Positions 32,137 through 40,908 of a stretch of DNA of 64,000 bases are shown here, piece by piece. The translations under genes and the position numbers were made by a program. Under the pieces are notes generated by a model. That model had not been told where the DNA came from, did not search any database, and saw only the letters and a program-made list of their open reading frames with translations. This DNA is from Aeromicrobium piscarium (GTDB lineage Bacteria > Actinomycetota > Actinomycetes > Propionibacteriales > Nocardioidaceae). The stretch is taken from contig NZ_VLNT01000011.1 in NCBI RefSeq assembly GCF_007421815.1, forward strand, positions 32,074 through 96,073, given 5' to 3'. Position 1 is the stretch's first letter; every line of letters starts with the position of its first letter.

Positions 32137-33888
32137 TCAGTCCTCAGGCTCCGGCTCGGCGTCGACGCCGGCCTCGGCGCGCTGCTCGGGGGTGATGGGA
32201 GCCGGGGCCGCGGTCAGCGGGTCGTAGCCGCCGCCGGACTTCGGGAAGGCGATGACCTCGCGGATCGAGTCGACTCCCGACAGCAGCGCGCACGTGCGGT
32301 CCCAGCCGAAGGCGATGCCACCGTGCGGCGGGGCGCCGAAGCTGAACGCGTCGAGCAGGAAACCGAACTTCTCCCGGGCCTCCTCCTCGCCGATCCCCAT
32401 GATCCCGAAGACCTTCTCCTGCACGTCCTGGCGATGGATACGGATCGAGCCACCGCCGATCTCGTTGCCATTGCAGACGATGTCGTAGGCCTGAGCCAGC
32501 GAGGTTCCCGGATCGTCGAGCGTCGCGACATCCTGCGGCGCGGTGAACGCGTGATGCACGGCCGTCCACTCTCCCCCGCCGACGGCGACGTCACCGGAGT
32601 CGAGATCACTGACCGACTCGAACATCGGCCAGTCCACGACCCAGCAGAACGCCCACGCCGTCTCGTCGATCAGGTCGCAACGGCGGCCGATCTCCAGGCG
32701 TGCCGCGCCCAGCAGGTTCTGCGCGGACTTGCGCGGCCCCGCGGCGAAGAAGATGCAGTCACCGGGCTTGGCACCGACATGCGCGGCGATGCCGGCCTTC
32801 TCGGCATCGGTGATGTTCTTGGAGACCGGCCCGGACAGCTCGCCGTCCTCACCGACGAGGATGTACGCCAGACCCTTGTGGCCTCGCTGCTTGGCCCACT
32901 CCTGCCAGGCGTCGAGCTGACGTCGGGGCTGCGAGCCGCCGCCGGGCATCACGACGGCCCCGACATAGGGCGCCTGGAAGACCCGGAAGGGCGTGTCGGC
33001 GAAGAACTCGGTGCACTCGGTGAGCTCGAGGTCCAGGCGCAGGTCGGGCTTGTCCGAGCCGTACCTGTTCATCGCATCGGCATAGGTGATGCGCGGGAAC
33101 GGAGTGGTCAGCTCCACGCCGATGAGCTTCCAGAGCTCGGCGTAGACCTCTTCGGCGAGGGCCATGACGTCATCGGCCTCGACGAAGCTCATCTCGATAT
33201 CGAGCTGGGTGAACTCGGGCTGGCGGTCGGCGCGGAAGTCCTCATCGCGGTAGCAGCGCGCGATCTGGTAGTAGCGCTCCAACCCGCCGACCTGGAGCAG
33301 CTGCTTGAACAGCTGCGGGCTCTGCGGGAGCGCGTACCAGCTCCCGGGCCGCAGGCGTGCGGGGACGAGGAAGTCGCGCGCGCCCTCGGGGGTCGAGCGG
33401 GTGAGGGTCGGCGTCTCGACCTCGACGAAGTCGTGACGCTCCAGCACCGCGCGCGCGGCGGCGTTGACCTTCGAGCGCAGCCGGATCGCCTCGGCGGGGC
33501 CCTGGCGGCGCAGATCGAGATAGCGGTACTTGAGCCGCACCTCCTCGCCGACCTCTACATGTTCGTCGATCGGGAACGGCAGCGGCGCCGAGGCGCTGAG
33601 GATCTCGACCTCGTCGGCGATGACCTCGATCTCGCCCGTGCCGATCGCGGGGTTCTCATTGCCCTCGGGACGGCGCTCGACCGTGCCGGTGACCTTGAGG
33701 CAGAACTCCGAGCGCAGCTGGTGCGCGACATCCTCGCGGACGACCACCTGCACGACGCCGGACGCCTCGCGCAGGTCGATGAACGCGACACCGCCGTGGT
33801 CGCGGCGGCGGGCGACCCAGCCGGCGAGCGTGACCTGCTCGCCGACATTCGCGGCGGTCAGGGTTCCGGCGTCATGGGTGCGGATCAC
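32137..33888 (-). CDS. aspS: Aspartyl-tRNA synthetase
   Basis: A 583-residue bacterial-type AspRS: an OB-fold anticodon-binding domain ([22 protein letters not shown] near residue 23), class II motif 2 ([23 protein letters not shown] near residue 212), the GAD insertion domain, and motif 3 ([12 protein letters not shown] near residue 530). Many actinobacterial AspRS are non-discriminating; this cannot be read from sequence alone here. GTG 33888 overlaps the hisS stop (GTGA). The C-terminus is an acidic tail. Confidence 0.97.
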   Translation of the reverse strand: MIRTHDAGTLTAANVGEQVTLAGWVARRRDHGGVAFIDLREASGVVQVVVREDVAHQLRSEFCLKVTGTVERRPEGNENPAIGTGEIEVIADEVEILSASAPLPFPIDEHVEVGEEVRLKYRYLDLRRQGPAEAIRLRSKVNAAARAVLERHDFVEVETPTLTRSTPEGARDFLVPARLRPGSWYALPQSPQLFKQLLQVGGLERYYQIARCYRDEDFRADRQPEFTQLDIEMSFVEADDVMALAEEVYAELWKLIGVELTTPFPRITYADAMNRYGSDKPDLRLDLELTECTEFFADTPFRVFQAPYVGAVVMPGGGSQPRRQLDAWQEWAKQRGHKGLAYILVGEDGELSGPVSKNITDAEKAGIAAHVGAKPGDCIFFAAGPRKSAQNLLGAARLEIGRRCDLIDETAWAFCWVVDWPMFESVSDLDSGDVAVGGGEWTAVHHAFTAPQDVATLDDPGTSLAQAYDIVCNGNEIGGGSIRIHRQDVQEKVFGIMGIGEEEAREKFGFLLDAFSFGAPPHGGIAFGWDRTCALLSGVDSIREVIAFPKSGGGYDPLTAAPAPITPEQRAEAGVDAEPEPED

Positions 33889-35225
33889 GTGCGGTCTCCT
33901 TCGGGGGTGACGACCTGAGGTCGCAGATCGGTGGCGGGCGGGGTCCAGGCGTCCGGATCGGCCGGCTCCTGGTCGCCCGAGCGGATGTCCTTGACGGTGT
34001 GTTCGCCATCGGGCTCGGCGGGCGGGAACCAGACGAAGGGTATCCCCCGCCGCTCGGCGTAGCGGATCTGCTTGCCGAACTTCTGCGCGCTCGCGGCCAC
34101 CTCGGTGGGGATGCCACGTGCGCGGAGCCGCTGGGCGACGGCATCGCCGGCGGCCCTGGCGTCCTCATCGGCGAGGGCGACGAGGACGGCGGACGGCACA
34201 CTGCGGGTCGAGGTCATGCCGTCGGCGAGCAGCGGCGCGAGCAGGCGCGAGACGCCGAGCGAGATGCCGACACCGGGATAGGTGCGCTTGCCGTCGCCGG
34301 CGAGCTCGTCGTACCGGCCGCCTGAGCAGATCGAGCCGAGGGACTCGTAGCCGGCCATGCGGGTCTCGAAGACCGTGCCGGTGTAGTAGTCCAGGCCACG
34401 GGCGATGCGCAGGTCGGCCATCACCGTGACTCCCTCGACCTCGGCCCCGGCGCCGAGCACGGCGGCCAGCTCATCGAGCCCTTCGTCGAGCATCGGGTGC
34501 TCGACGCCGAGCCCGCGGACCCGCTCGACGAAGGAAGTATCGGCGCTGCGGATCTCCGCGAGCGCGAGGCACTGGCGCGCCTGCGGCTCCTCGAGTCCGA
34601 GCTCCAGCAGCAGCTCGACGATCCTCTCGCCGGGCAGCTTGTCGAGCTTGTCGATGACCTGCATGACCGCGGTGGGATCGGTCAGCCCGAGGCCGAGATA
34701 GAAGCCCTCCAGCACCTTGCGGTTGGAGACCTGCAGGGTCAGCTCGGGCACGGGCAGGCCCGAGAGCGCCTCGGCCATGACGCGGGCGACCTCGACGTCG
34801 AAGTGGAAGGGCAGCGTGCCCTCGCCGACGATGTCGATATCGGCCTGCGTGAACTCGCGGAACCGGCCTTGCTGCGGCCGTTCGCCCCGCCAGACCTTCT
34901 GGATCTGGTAGCGGCGGAAGGGGAAGACGAGCTTGCCGGCGTTCTCGACCACATAGCGCGCGAACGGCACGGTGAGGTCGAAGTGCAGTCCCATGCCGGC
35001 ATCGGCACCGTCCTCGGCGGCCTGCAGGCGGCGAAGGACGTAGACCTCTTTGTCGATCTCGCCTTTGCGGGTCAGCTGCTCGATCGTCTCCACCGCGCGG
35101 GTCTCGACATTCGCGAAGCCGTGCAGCTCGAACACCCGGCGCAGGTGATCGAGCACCGCGAGCTCGACATTGCGCTCGGCCGGCAGATACTCGGGAAAGC
35201 CCGAAAGCTTGCCACCCCTGCTCAT
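33885..35225 (-). CDS. hisS: Histidyl-tRNA synthetase
   Basis: A 446-residue class II synthetase with HisRS signatures: [21 protein letters not shown] (motif 2) near residue 106, the histidine-binding [12 protein letters not shown] motif near residue 282, and [11 protein letters not shown] near residue 305, followed by the anticodon-binding domain. The ATG at 35225 overlaps the stop of an MSERSER leader ORF that carries an inserted MITE-like element. It forms an operon with aspS downstream. Confidence 0.97.
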   Translation of the reverse strand: MSRGGKLSGFPEYLPAERNVELAVLDHLRRVFELHGFANVETRAVETIEQLTRKGEIDKEVYVLRRLQAAEDGADAGMGLHFDLTVPFARYVVENAGKLVFPFRRYQIQKVWRGERPQQGRFREFTQADIDIVGEGTLPFHFDVEVARVMAEALSGLPVPELTLQVSNRKVLEGFYLGLGLTDPTAVMQVIDKLDKLPGERIVELLLELGLEEPQARQCLALAEIRSADTSFVERVRGLGVEHPMLDEGLDELAAVLGAGAEVEGVTVMADLRIARGLDYYTGTVFETRMAGYESLGSICSGGRYDELAGDGKRTYPGVGISLGVSRLLAPLLADGMTSTRSVPSAVLVALADEDARAAGDAVAQRLRARGIPTEVAASAQKFGKQIRYAERRGIPFVWFPPAEPDGEHTVKDIRSGDQEPADPDAWTPPATDLRPQVVTPEGDRT

Positions 35226-35509
35226 GTCGTCACCTGCCAGAGAAAGCCCACGCTAGTGTCCTGGACCAGAAATTCATTGCCGTCTTTCGCCGCCTGGGCG
35301 GCGCTCCGCTGCGTTGGCGTCGCTCGAAAGGTGTCTCCCCCAAGCACTCCGCTTCGCTCCGTGCAGGGCGGTACCCCCAACCTGCCAGCGCTCCGCCGCC
35401 TTTCGGAGCATCCACCCAGACGGCGCCTCTCAGCAACGAATTTCCGGTCCAGGACACTAGGCAGCCGACGACACGAGGTGATCACTGCTCGCTCGCTGCG
35501 CTCGCTCAT
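35222..35509 (-). CDS. MSERSER leader ORF upstream of hisS, interrupted in frame by a MITE-like element
   Basis: A 95-codon ORF starting MSERSERAVITSCRRLPS whose ATG overlaps the stop of the MBL-fold gene and whose stop overlaps the hisS ATG. Removing 204 bp (one end duplication retained) restores a 27-codon leader ending VGFLWQVTT, the same size as the mltG leaders and with start-to-start spacing of 80 bp. The restored hairpin pairs TGTCGTC with GACGACA and CTGCC with GGCAG. Confidence 0.45.
   Translation of the reverse strand: MSERSERAVITSCRRLPSVLDRKFVAERRRLGGCSERRRSAGRLGVPPCTERSGVLGGDTFRATPTQRSAAQAAKDGNEFLVQDTSVGFLWQVTT
35253..35460. mobile_element. MITE-like element, 208 bp with 28-bp terminal inverted repeats
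   Basis: 35253-35280 and 35433-35460 are reverse complements over 28 bp with two mismatches, starting CTAGTGTCCTGGACC and continuing GAAATTC-TTGC. The element encodes no transposase. The outer CTAG (or its inner TA) on both sides could be the target duplication, so an IS5- or IS630-type partner in trans is possible. It sits in the loop of the hairpin of the hisS leader. The interior shares a GGGGGTACCGCCCTGCACGG-type stretch with the element in the DUF948 gene. Confidence 0.8.
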
Positions 35510-36201
35510 GCGCTCAGCTCCAGCAGGAAGGGGTTGGTGCCCTTCTCGCGACCGATGGAGGTCTGCTGGCCGTGGCCGGGCAGCACGACGACGTCATCAG
35601 GGAGCGTGAGGATCTTGGTGCGGAGGCTCTCGACCATCTCACTGTGATCGCCACCGGTGAGGTCCGTCCGACCGATCGAGCCGAAGAACAGGAAGTCACC
35701 GGAGAAGGCCACCTGCGAGACGGGCTCCGGACCCGGGTAGTCGACCCGGTACATCACCGTGCCCGGCGTGTGGCCCGGGCAGTGGTCGACGGTGAGCATC
35801 AGCGAGCCGATCTCGATGCGCGCACCGTCGACGGCGTCACGGACGTCGGCGGGCTCAACGAAATCGGGCATCTCGATATCGGCGAACTGCTGACGCAGCA
35901 TCGCGGCGGACTGTCCGGAGACCGCGGCCATCGGATCGCTCAACAGGTGCCGGTCCGCCGGATGGATCCAGACCGGGCAGCCGTACCGGGCGGCGACGTC
36001 CTGGGCACACCACATGTGGTCGAAGTGCCCGTGGGTGACGAGCACGGCCGCCACGGTGAAGCCATGCTCATCGACGACCTTCTCGATCGCTTCGAAGGAC
36101 TCCATGCCCGGGTCGACGATCGCGCAGGCACCACCCTCGCCCTCGGCGACGAAGTAGCAGTTCGCCTGCAGCGGACCGGCCGGAAAACTGGTGAGAAGCA
36201 C
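35506..36201 (-). CDS. Metallo-beta-lactamase-fold hydrolase (glyoxalase II-like)
   Basis: A 231-residue zinc hydrolase with all MBL motifs: VTHGHFDHMW (residue ~55), CPGHTPGTV with the third metal histidine (residue ~143), FSGDFLFFGSIGRTD (residue ~166) and the final VVLPGHGQQT histidine. Such stand-alone enzymes next to hisS are usually called hydroxyacylglutathione hydrolase-like, but actinobacteria do not use glutathione, so the substrate is open. The GTG at 36201 is the likely start. It is divergent from the DUF349 gene and ends in an ATGA overlap with the leader ORF before hisS. Confidence 0.87.
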   Translation of the reverse strand: MLLTSFPAGPLQANCYFVAEGEGGACAIVDPGMESFEAIEKVVDEHGFTVAAVLVTHGHFDHMWCAQDVAARYGCPVWIHPADRHLLSDPMAAVSGQSAAMLRQQFADIEMPDFVEPADVRDAVDGARIEIGSLMLTVDHCPGHTPGTVMYRVDYPGPEPVSQVAFSGDFLFFGSIGRTDLTGGDHSEMVESLRTKILTLPDDVVVLPGHGQQTSIGREKGTNPFLLELSA

Positions 36202-36263
36202 GTCGGCCAGCCTACGCGAGACATCAGACGTGACGTGCACCTCCTCGCCGGTCGGCGCACCAC

Positions 36264-36269
36264 TACACT
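36264..36269 (+). promoter_or_regulatory. Candidate -10 box for a leaderless DUF349 transcript
   Basis: TACACT fits the actinobacterial TANNNT -10 pattern and ends 7 nt before the ATG at 36277, the spacing expected if transcription starts at the start codon itself. No clear -35 box is seen. Confidence 0.45.
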
Positions 36270-36276
36270 CGTCACC

Positions 36277-37530
36277 ATGAGCGAGCGAAGCGAGCGACCT
36301 GCCGCCGCCCAGCAGGAGTGGGGTCGCGTCGACGCCGAGGGAAATGTGTATGTGCGCGAGGGCGACGGTGAGCGACTCATCGCCCAATGGGTCGGTGGTG
36401 ATCCGGCCGAAGCGATCGCGCTCTACACGCGTCGGTTCGAGGGGCTGCAGACGGAGGTCGAGCTGCTCGAGCAGCGCATGGCCGCCGGCTCCGTCGCCCC
36501 CGACGATGCCCAGAAGGCCCTGACCCAGGTTCGCGAACAGCTCACGGACGCCCAGGCCATCGGCGATCTCGCCTCCCTCGCGGCGCGCCTGGAGGCGATC
36601 GAACCGCAGGTCGCCTCGCTGCGCGAACAGCGCAAGGCCGAGCGGGAGCAGCGCCAGGCCGAGTCCAAGGAGGCCAAGAGCCGGATCGTGGCCGAGGCGG
36701 AGAAGCTCTCGACCGGAAACGACTGGCGAGGCGGCGCGGACCGCTTCCGGCAACTGCTCGACGAGTGGAAGTCACTGCCGCGGCTCAGCAAGTCCCTCGA
36801 CGATGAGCTCTGGCATCGCTTCAGTTCGGCGCGCACGGCCTACACCAAGCGTCGCAAGGCCCACTTCAGCGAGCAGTCGGCCCGCCGCGACGAGGCCGCC
36901 AAAGTCAAGGAGCGGCTGATCGCCGAGGCCGAGTCACTGCAGGAGTCCACCGACTGGGGTCCGACCTCGGGGCGCTACCGCGATCTGATGCAGCAGTGGA
37001 AGAAGGCCGGCTCCGCCCCACGTGGTGTCGAGGACAAACTCTGGAAGCGCTTCCGGGCGGCCCAGGACGTCTTCTTCTCCGCACGCGATTCCGCCAATGC
37101 CGAGCTCGATGCCGAGTACGAGAAGAACGCCGAGGTCAAGGCCGAGCTCCTCGTCGAGGCCGAGGCACTGCTGCCGATCAAGGACCTCGACGCGGCACGG
37201 CGCGCGTGGCAGTCGATCGCGGACCGCTGGGAGCAGGCCGGCAAGGTGCCGCGTGCGCGCATCAAGGAGTTCGAGGGACGCCTGCGCACGGTGGAGAACG
37301 CGATCCGCGACGCCGGCCAGCGCGAGTGGCAGCGCACCGATCCGGAGAAGTCGGCTCGCGCCGACGACATGATCGGCAAGCTCGAGGCCGCGATCGCCGA
37401 GACCGAGGCAGAGCTGGAGAAGGCACGGGCCGCCGGTGACGAGAAGAAGGTCAAGAGCCTGACGGAGAACCTCGAGTCACGGCGCTCCTTCCTCGACATC
37501 GCCCGCAAGACCGCCTCCGACTTCGGCTGA
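36277..37530 (+). CDS. DUF349 coiled-coil protein
   Basis: A 417-residue, highly charged, mostly helical protein with about three DUF349 repeats, recognisable by WRGGADRFRQLLDEWKS (residue ~149), TSGRYRDLMQQWKKAGS (~229) and ARRAWQSIADRWEQAGKVPR (~308). The family is common in actinobacteria, lies near relA/hisS/aspS, and its function is not established. No signal peptide. The first seven residues, MSERSER, are encoded by the same DNA head as the leader ORFs of coaBC, mltG and hisS. It is the only plus-strand gene before 53 kb. Confidence 0.85.
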   Translation: MSERSERPAAAQQEWGRVDAEGNVYVREGDGERLIAQWVGGDPAEAIALYTRRFEGLQTEVELLEQRMAAGSVAPDDAQKALTQVREQLTDAQAIGDLASLAARLEAIEPQVASLREQRKAEREQRQAESKEAKSRIVAEAEKLSTGNDWRGGADRFRQLLDEWKSLPRLSKSLDDELWHRFSSARTAYTKRRKAHFSEQSARRDEAAKVKERLIAEAESLQESTDWGPTSGRYRDLMQQWKKAGSAPRGVEDKLWKRFRAAQDVFFSARDSANAELDAEYEKNAEVKAELLVEAEALLPIKDLDAARRAWQSIADRWEQAGKVPRARIKEFEGRLRTVENAIRDAGQREWQRTDPEKSARADDMIGKLEAAIAETEAELEKARAAGDEKKVKSLTENLESRRSFLDIARKTASDFG

Positions 37531-37547
37531 TCTCGGTGGTCGCGTAG

Positions 37548-37591
37548 AGCGATCCGACCGTCGTGGGGACGTTCACCGTCATCTGATCGCT
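37548..37591. terminator. Short inverted repeat between convergent genes
   Basis: AGCGATC (37548-37554) and GATCGCT (37585-37591) flank a 30-nt loop in the 81-bp gap between the DUF349 gene and the convergent exported-protein gene. It could be a weak bidirectional terminator. Confidence 0.35.
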
Positions 37592-37611
37592 GGGGAGCAC
37601 CCAGGGGTCGA

Positions 37612-38268
37612 TCACTCGCCTCTGGCGAGGTCATCGGCCTCGAAGACCGCTGCTCCGGACTCCTCGAAGTCCACCGAGAATCCGGCAGCCGCCAACCCAC
37701 CGCCGAGGACATCATCCTCGATGATGGACTGCACTCTGCCGAGCTCGGCAGCGTCCAGCGCCACACCGCTGAAGCTCACGGTGATTATGCGGTCACGTGC
37801 ATCGGGAATGGCCAGCACCGAGGTGGCACCAAGGTCGAGGACCACCTGAACCGCACGACCCGCGGCCTCCTGGATCTCGAGCTCGGTGAAGCCGGTGTGC
37901 TCGAGCACTTTCACACGACCACCTAGTGTGGCTATTTTCTCGTCCAGCCCTTCAGGCGCCACCCCGCTGAATGCCAGAACGGCTTCGCGTGGGGCCACGA
38001 TCTCCGAGTACGAGTAGCCTCGCGACTGGTCCATCGAGTAAGACGTGACGAGTTCCGAGAACTCCGTCTCCCAGTTCAACTGCTCGGGCGCCACGCCCGT
38101 GGCTTCGGCGTCCATGTGGAGCGCTTCCTTCGCAGACATGCGACGGTCGCTTACGTCCTCCGGCGGCAGGCCCGAAGAAGATACAGCATTCATCGATGTC
38201 GAAATCACGACGATGAGGGCGGCGCCAAGACCGACCAGCACCTGCCTGAACCGCGTTCCTCGCATCAT
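37612..38268 (-). CDS. Exported protein of unknown function
   Basis: A 218-residue protein with a signal peptide or anchor (MRGTRF, then a hydrophobic stretch VLVGLGAALIVVISTSM), followed by an acidic soluble domain. I do not recognise the family. The middle part (TGFTELEIQEAAGRAVQVVL, then a LGATSVLAIPDARDRI stretch) loosely recalls the N-terminal regions of secreted actinobacterial S1 serine proteases, but no protease domain follows. The start is ATG 38268 or the adjacent ATG 38265; GGAG lies upstream. The 208-bp gap to the next upstream gene is AT-richer and probably contains its promoter. Confidence 0.65.
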   Translation of the reverse strand: MMRGTRFRQVLVGLGAALIVVISTSMNAVSSSGLPPEDVSDRRMSAKEALHMDAEATGVAPEQLNWETEFSELVTSYSMDQSRGYSYSEIVAPREAVLAFSGVAPEGLDEKIATLGGRVKVLEHTGFTELEIQEAAGRAVQVVLDLGATSVLAIPDARDRIITVSFSGVALDAAELGRVQSIIEDDVLGGGLAAAGFSVDFEESGAAVFEADDLARGE

Positions 38269-38476
38269 GGCTCCAATCTCACGCGAGAGCCGCAGGAGGC
38301 GACCGATCTGCTGATCGTAACACCGAAAATGACCGACTGGTCCGTTTTGAACAGATCGGCTTCCCCGCATGTGCGCTGAACTGCCGACGATCGATGTCGG
38401 TGATCGGGTAACGGCGAGGAAGGAGCCGGAGCCTGGTATGACGGCCTCGATACGGCTCGCCCGTGAAGCATCCCGC

Positions 38477-40720
38477 TTAGCGCACCGAGCTGAGGTCCAA
38501 GCGGTCGGCCCAGGGGTCAGAGGTTTCCACGAAGGCCGCCGGCGTGCCGACCGGGGCGGCGACCTCACGGGTCGTGTCGCCCGCGTATTCGTCTCCGGTG
38601 AGCAGGTGCCGCCAGGTGCCGGGCGGGAAGGTGACCTCGACGTTCTCCTCACCTTCCGTCGTGACAGGTGCGACGAGGACCGATGGCCCGAGGAAGAACT
38701 GCGTGTCCACATCCGCGGCGACCGTGCCCGGTGCCACCAGCCAGCCGTGCCGGATCGCGGGCACGCCCGTGGCGAGTGCCTCCTCGACGACCTCGCGTCG
38801 ATAGGGCGCGAGCGCCGCGAAGACCCGCGTCATGTGAGCAAAACGCGACCGGGTCTCCGCGGTGTCGACCACTTGGACGTTGTCCTCGGGCCGATTGCCC
38901 TCGTGGGTGCGCATCATGACCCCGAAGGCCTCCATCTCGGCCCAGCGGGCGAGCAGCTCCGGCGTGCGGGTGTAGTCCTTCACCACGGCGTCGATCGAGG
39001 TGTAACCCCCGACATCGGAGTGCACGAGCGGCCAGCCCGAGAATCCCGCGGAGAAGGTGCCGCGCAGGACCGATCCCAGGCCATCCTCTTCTCCGAAGGA
39101 GACGAGCTGGTCGCCGTTCCAGAACATCGGCGTCGACTCGTCCATGCCTCCCGCGCCGCTGCGGAACCACGTCACGCAGTCCGGTTGCTCCGCGAGCTCG
39201 CACGCCTCGCGGACCGTCTCGGCCCAGAGCGCCGGCCAACGGTTGTGTGCGACCGCCGCGTCCCCCTCGGAGAGCACCGCATCGAGCGGAAGGCCCTCGC
39301 CGAAGTCGGCCATGAACCCAGAGACCCCGTCGCCGAGCACCTCTGAGGCGATCACCTCGGCGTACCAGTCGCGGGCGGCGCTATCGGTCAGGTCGACGAG
39401 GTAGGCGTCGAAGCCGCCCTGGTCCAAGGCATAGGGGTCGCCCTCGGCGTTCTGGACCAGATAGCCGAGCTCGTCAGCCTCGGCCCACAGATCGCGCTCG
39501 GGTGCCGGCTCTTTCGACGACCCGTGGACGAGGAAGGCGTTCACATAGGTCGTGACCGCGATGCCCTCGGCATTCAGCTCCGCGACCAGTTCCTCCCAAC
39601 CCGGGTAGCGCTCGCGGTCCGGCTGCCAGGTCCACCAGAGCCGCTCGCCGAACGAGGTGGTGCGCTGCCCCGTCCAGTCCTGCAACCAGACCCCGGCGAT
39701 CTCGGTGCCGGCATCCTGCAGCTCCCGCACGGTGCGGCGCACGGTCTCGGTGCCGCCCTGGATGCCGATGACGGCGCCCTCACCGGTCCAGGCCGCGAGC
39801 TCCGGACGCTCCCGGCCGGCCTGCTGTCGTTCGATGAGCTCGCGAGGGGTGGCCGCCGCGGTCAGCTCGGCCCGCAGCGTCGTCGCCCACATCTCGAGTC
39901 CCACGCGACCGGCGGACCGTGTATCCGCGACGCCGAGGGCGTGGGACGCCCCGAGCTCGGGATCGAGCCGCACACCCCGCAGGTCCTCCGTCACCCACGA
40001 AGGCCAGGCCGCATAGGTCATCCGCTCGGTGCCGCCGGCCCCGTGATTGGTGACATCGGCAAGCACCGTCAGTGGCTGCTCGCCGCGTCCCACACCCTGC
40101 TCGCGCACGATGATCGGCAGCAGCCGGTCGTCGAGGTCGACATCGGTGAACTGTTCGCCGAAGCCGTGGACGGCGGCGCGTTCCTCGCGCGCGCTCCACA
40201 GCGTCAGCGACGTGGCTCCTCCAGTCTCGTCGAGCTGGGCATCGAGCACGGCGCCGGTGCCGGTCTCCGCGACGCGTGCGCTCCATCGCGGGCCGGGCTC
40301 GTCGTCATCGTCGAGCAGACGGCCCCCAAGCGCGATCGCGTCACCCTCGAGCTCGGCCCGGTCGATCGTCTGCGTGGTCCAGGTCGTCTCGTGCTCGGTG
40401 CTCATCCAGAAGTAGCCGCGATGCTCCTCCGCCGCGACCTCGCCGCGCCCGGCACCGAGGAAGGCGTGCCCAGGCTCGCTGCTCCAGACGGTGTCGTCGT
40501 CCGTGGCGATCACGACCCGGGGTGCGTCACCGTCCTCGACGGACACGGTGAGGTCACCGGTATTCAGAGCCCCGGCGACCCCGGCGCCGATCCGCAGAGA
40601 CCCGGGATCGAGGATCGACACGTCATCGCGGGGCACGCGGCCGAGAGCCACCGCGACCACCGCGACGAGCGCCAGCACCAGGCCGAGGACGACGAGCAGG
40701 AGACGGCGACGCTTCGACAT
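38477..40720 (-). CDS. GH31 glycosidase resembling sulfoquinovosidase (YihQ), membrane-anchored
   Basis: A 747-residue GH31 enzyme. The family core includes WLQDWTGQRTTSFGERLWW, then GFMADFGEGLP with the likely nucleophile aspartate, FRSGAGG, MFWNGDQ with the likely acid/base aspartate, HSDVGGYT and MRTHEGNRP. The QDW-G-R-TTFG-RLWW and WNGDQ arrangement is that of sulfoquinovosidases such as YihQ, which release sulfoquinovose from the plant sulfolipid headgroup. An N-terminal RRRLLLVVLGLVLALVAVVA helix predicts export or anchoring, unlike cytoplasmic YihQ. I place the start at ATG 40720 (MSKRRRLL); ATG 40768 is an alternative. No other sulfosugar genes are nearby. Confidence 0.8.
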   Translation of the reverse strand: MSKRRRLLLVVLGLVLALVAVVAVALGRVPRDDVSILDPGSLRIGAGVAGALNTGDLTVSVEDGDAPRVVIATDDDTVWSSEPGHAFLGAGRGEVAAEEHRGYFWMSTEHETTWTTQTIDRAELEGDAIALGGRLLDDDDEPGPRWSARVAETGTGAVLDAQLDETGGATSLTLWSAREERAAVHGFGEQFTDVDLDDRLLPIIVREQGVGRGEQPLTVLADVTNHGAGGTERMTYAAWPSWVTEDLRGVRLDPELGASHALGVADTRSAGRVGLEMWATTLRAELTAAATPRELIERQQAGRERPELAAWTGEGAVIGIQGGTETVRRTVRELQDAGTEIAGVWLQDWTGQRTTSFGERLWWTWQPDRERYPGWEELVAELNAEGIAVTTYVNAFLVHGSSKEPAPERDLWAEADELGYLVQNAEGDPYALDQGGFDAYLVDLTDSAARDWYAEVIASEVLGDGVSGFMADFGEGLPLDAVLSEGDAAVAHNRWPALWAETVREACELAEQPDCVTWFRSGAGGMDESTPMFWNGDQLVSFGEEDGLGSVLRGTFSAGFSGWPLVHSDVGGYTSIDAVVKDYTRTPELLARWAEMEAFGVMMRTHEGNRPEDNVQVVDTAETRSRFAHMTRVFAALAPYRREVVEEALATGVPAIRHGWLVAPGTVAADVDTQFFLGPSVLVAPVTTEGEENVEVTFPPGTWRHLLTGDEYAGDTTREVAAPVGTPAAFVETSDPWADRLDLSSVR

Positions 40721-40778
40721 GCTGTAGACGGCGGCCACCGCCTCATTGTCGCGCGGCCTCTCGCCCATCGCGTGGCGG

Positions 40779-40891
40779 ACGGTGACCTACGCACCTCTCG
40801 GGCGCGCTGAGAGGTGGGTGGGCCACCGCTCACCACCTCGAGACGTGCGCATCTCACCGCCCACCGGCGTGAGAGGTGCGTAAGTCACCGC
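40779..40891. repeat. Array of four 21-bp variable-core repeats after relA
   Basis: Units of GCGGTG-N7-CACSTCTC: plus 40779-40799 (core ACCTACG, first base A), minus 40809-40829 (core GCCCACC), minus 40840-40860 (core AGATGCG), minus 40871-40891 (core ACTTACG). The array begins 17 bp after the relA stop and ends 58 bp before the GH31 start. Confidence 0.85.
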
Positions 40892-40908
40892 CCTGGGACG
40901 GGCGAGGA

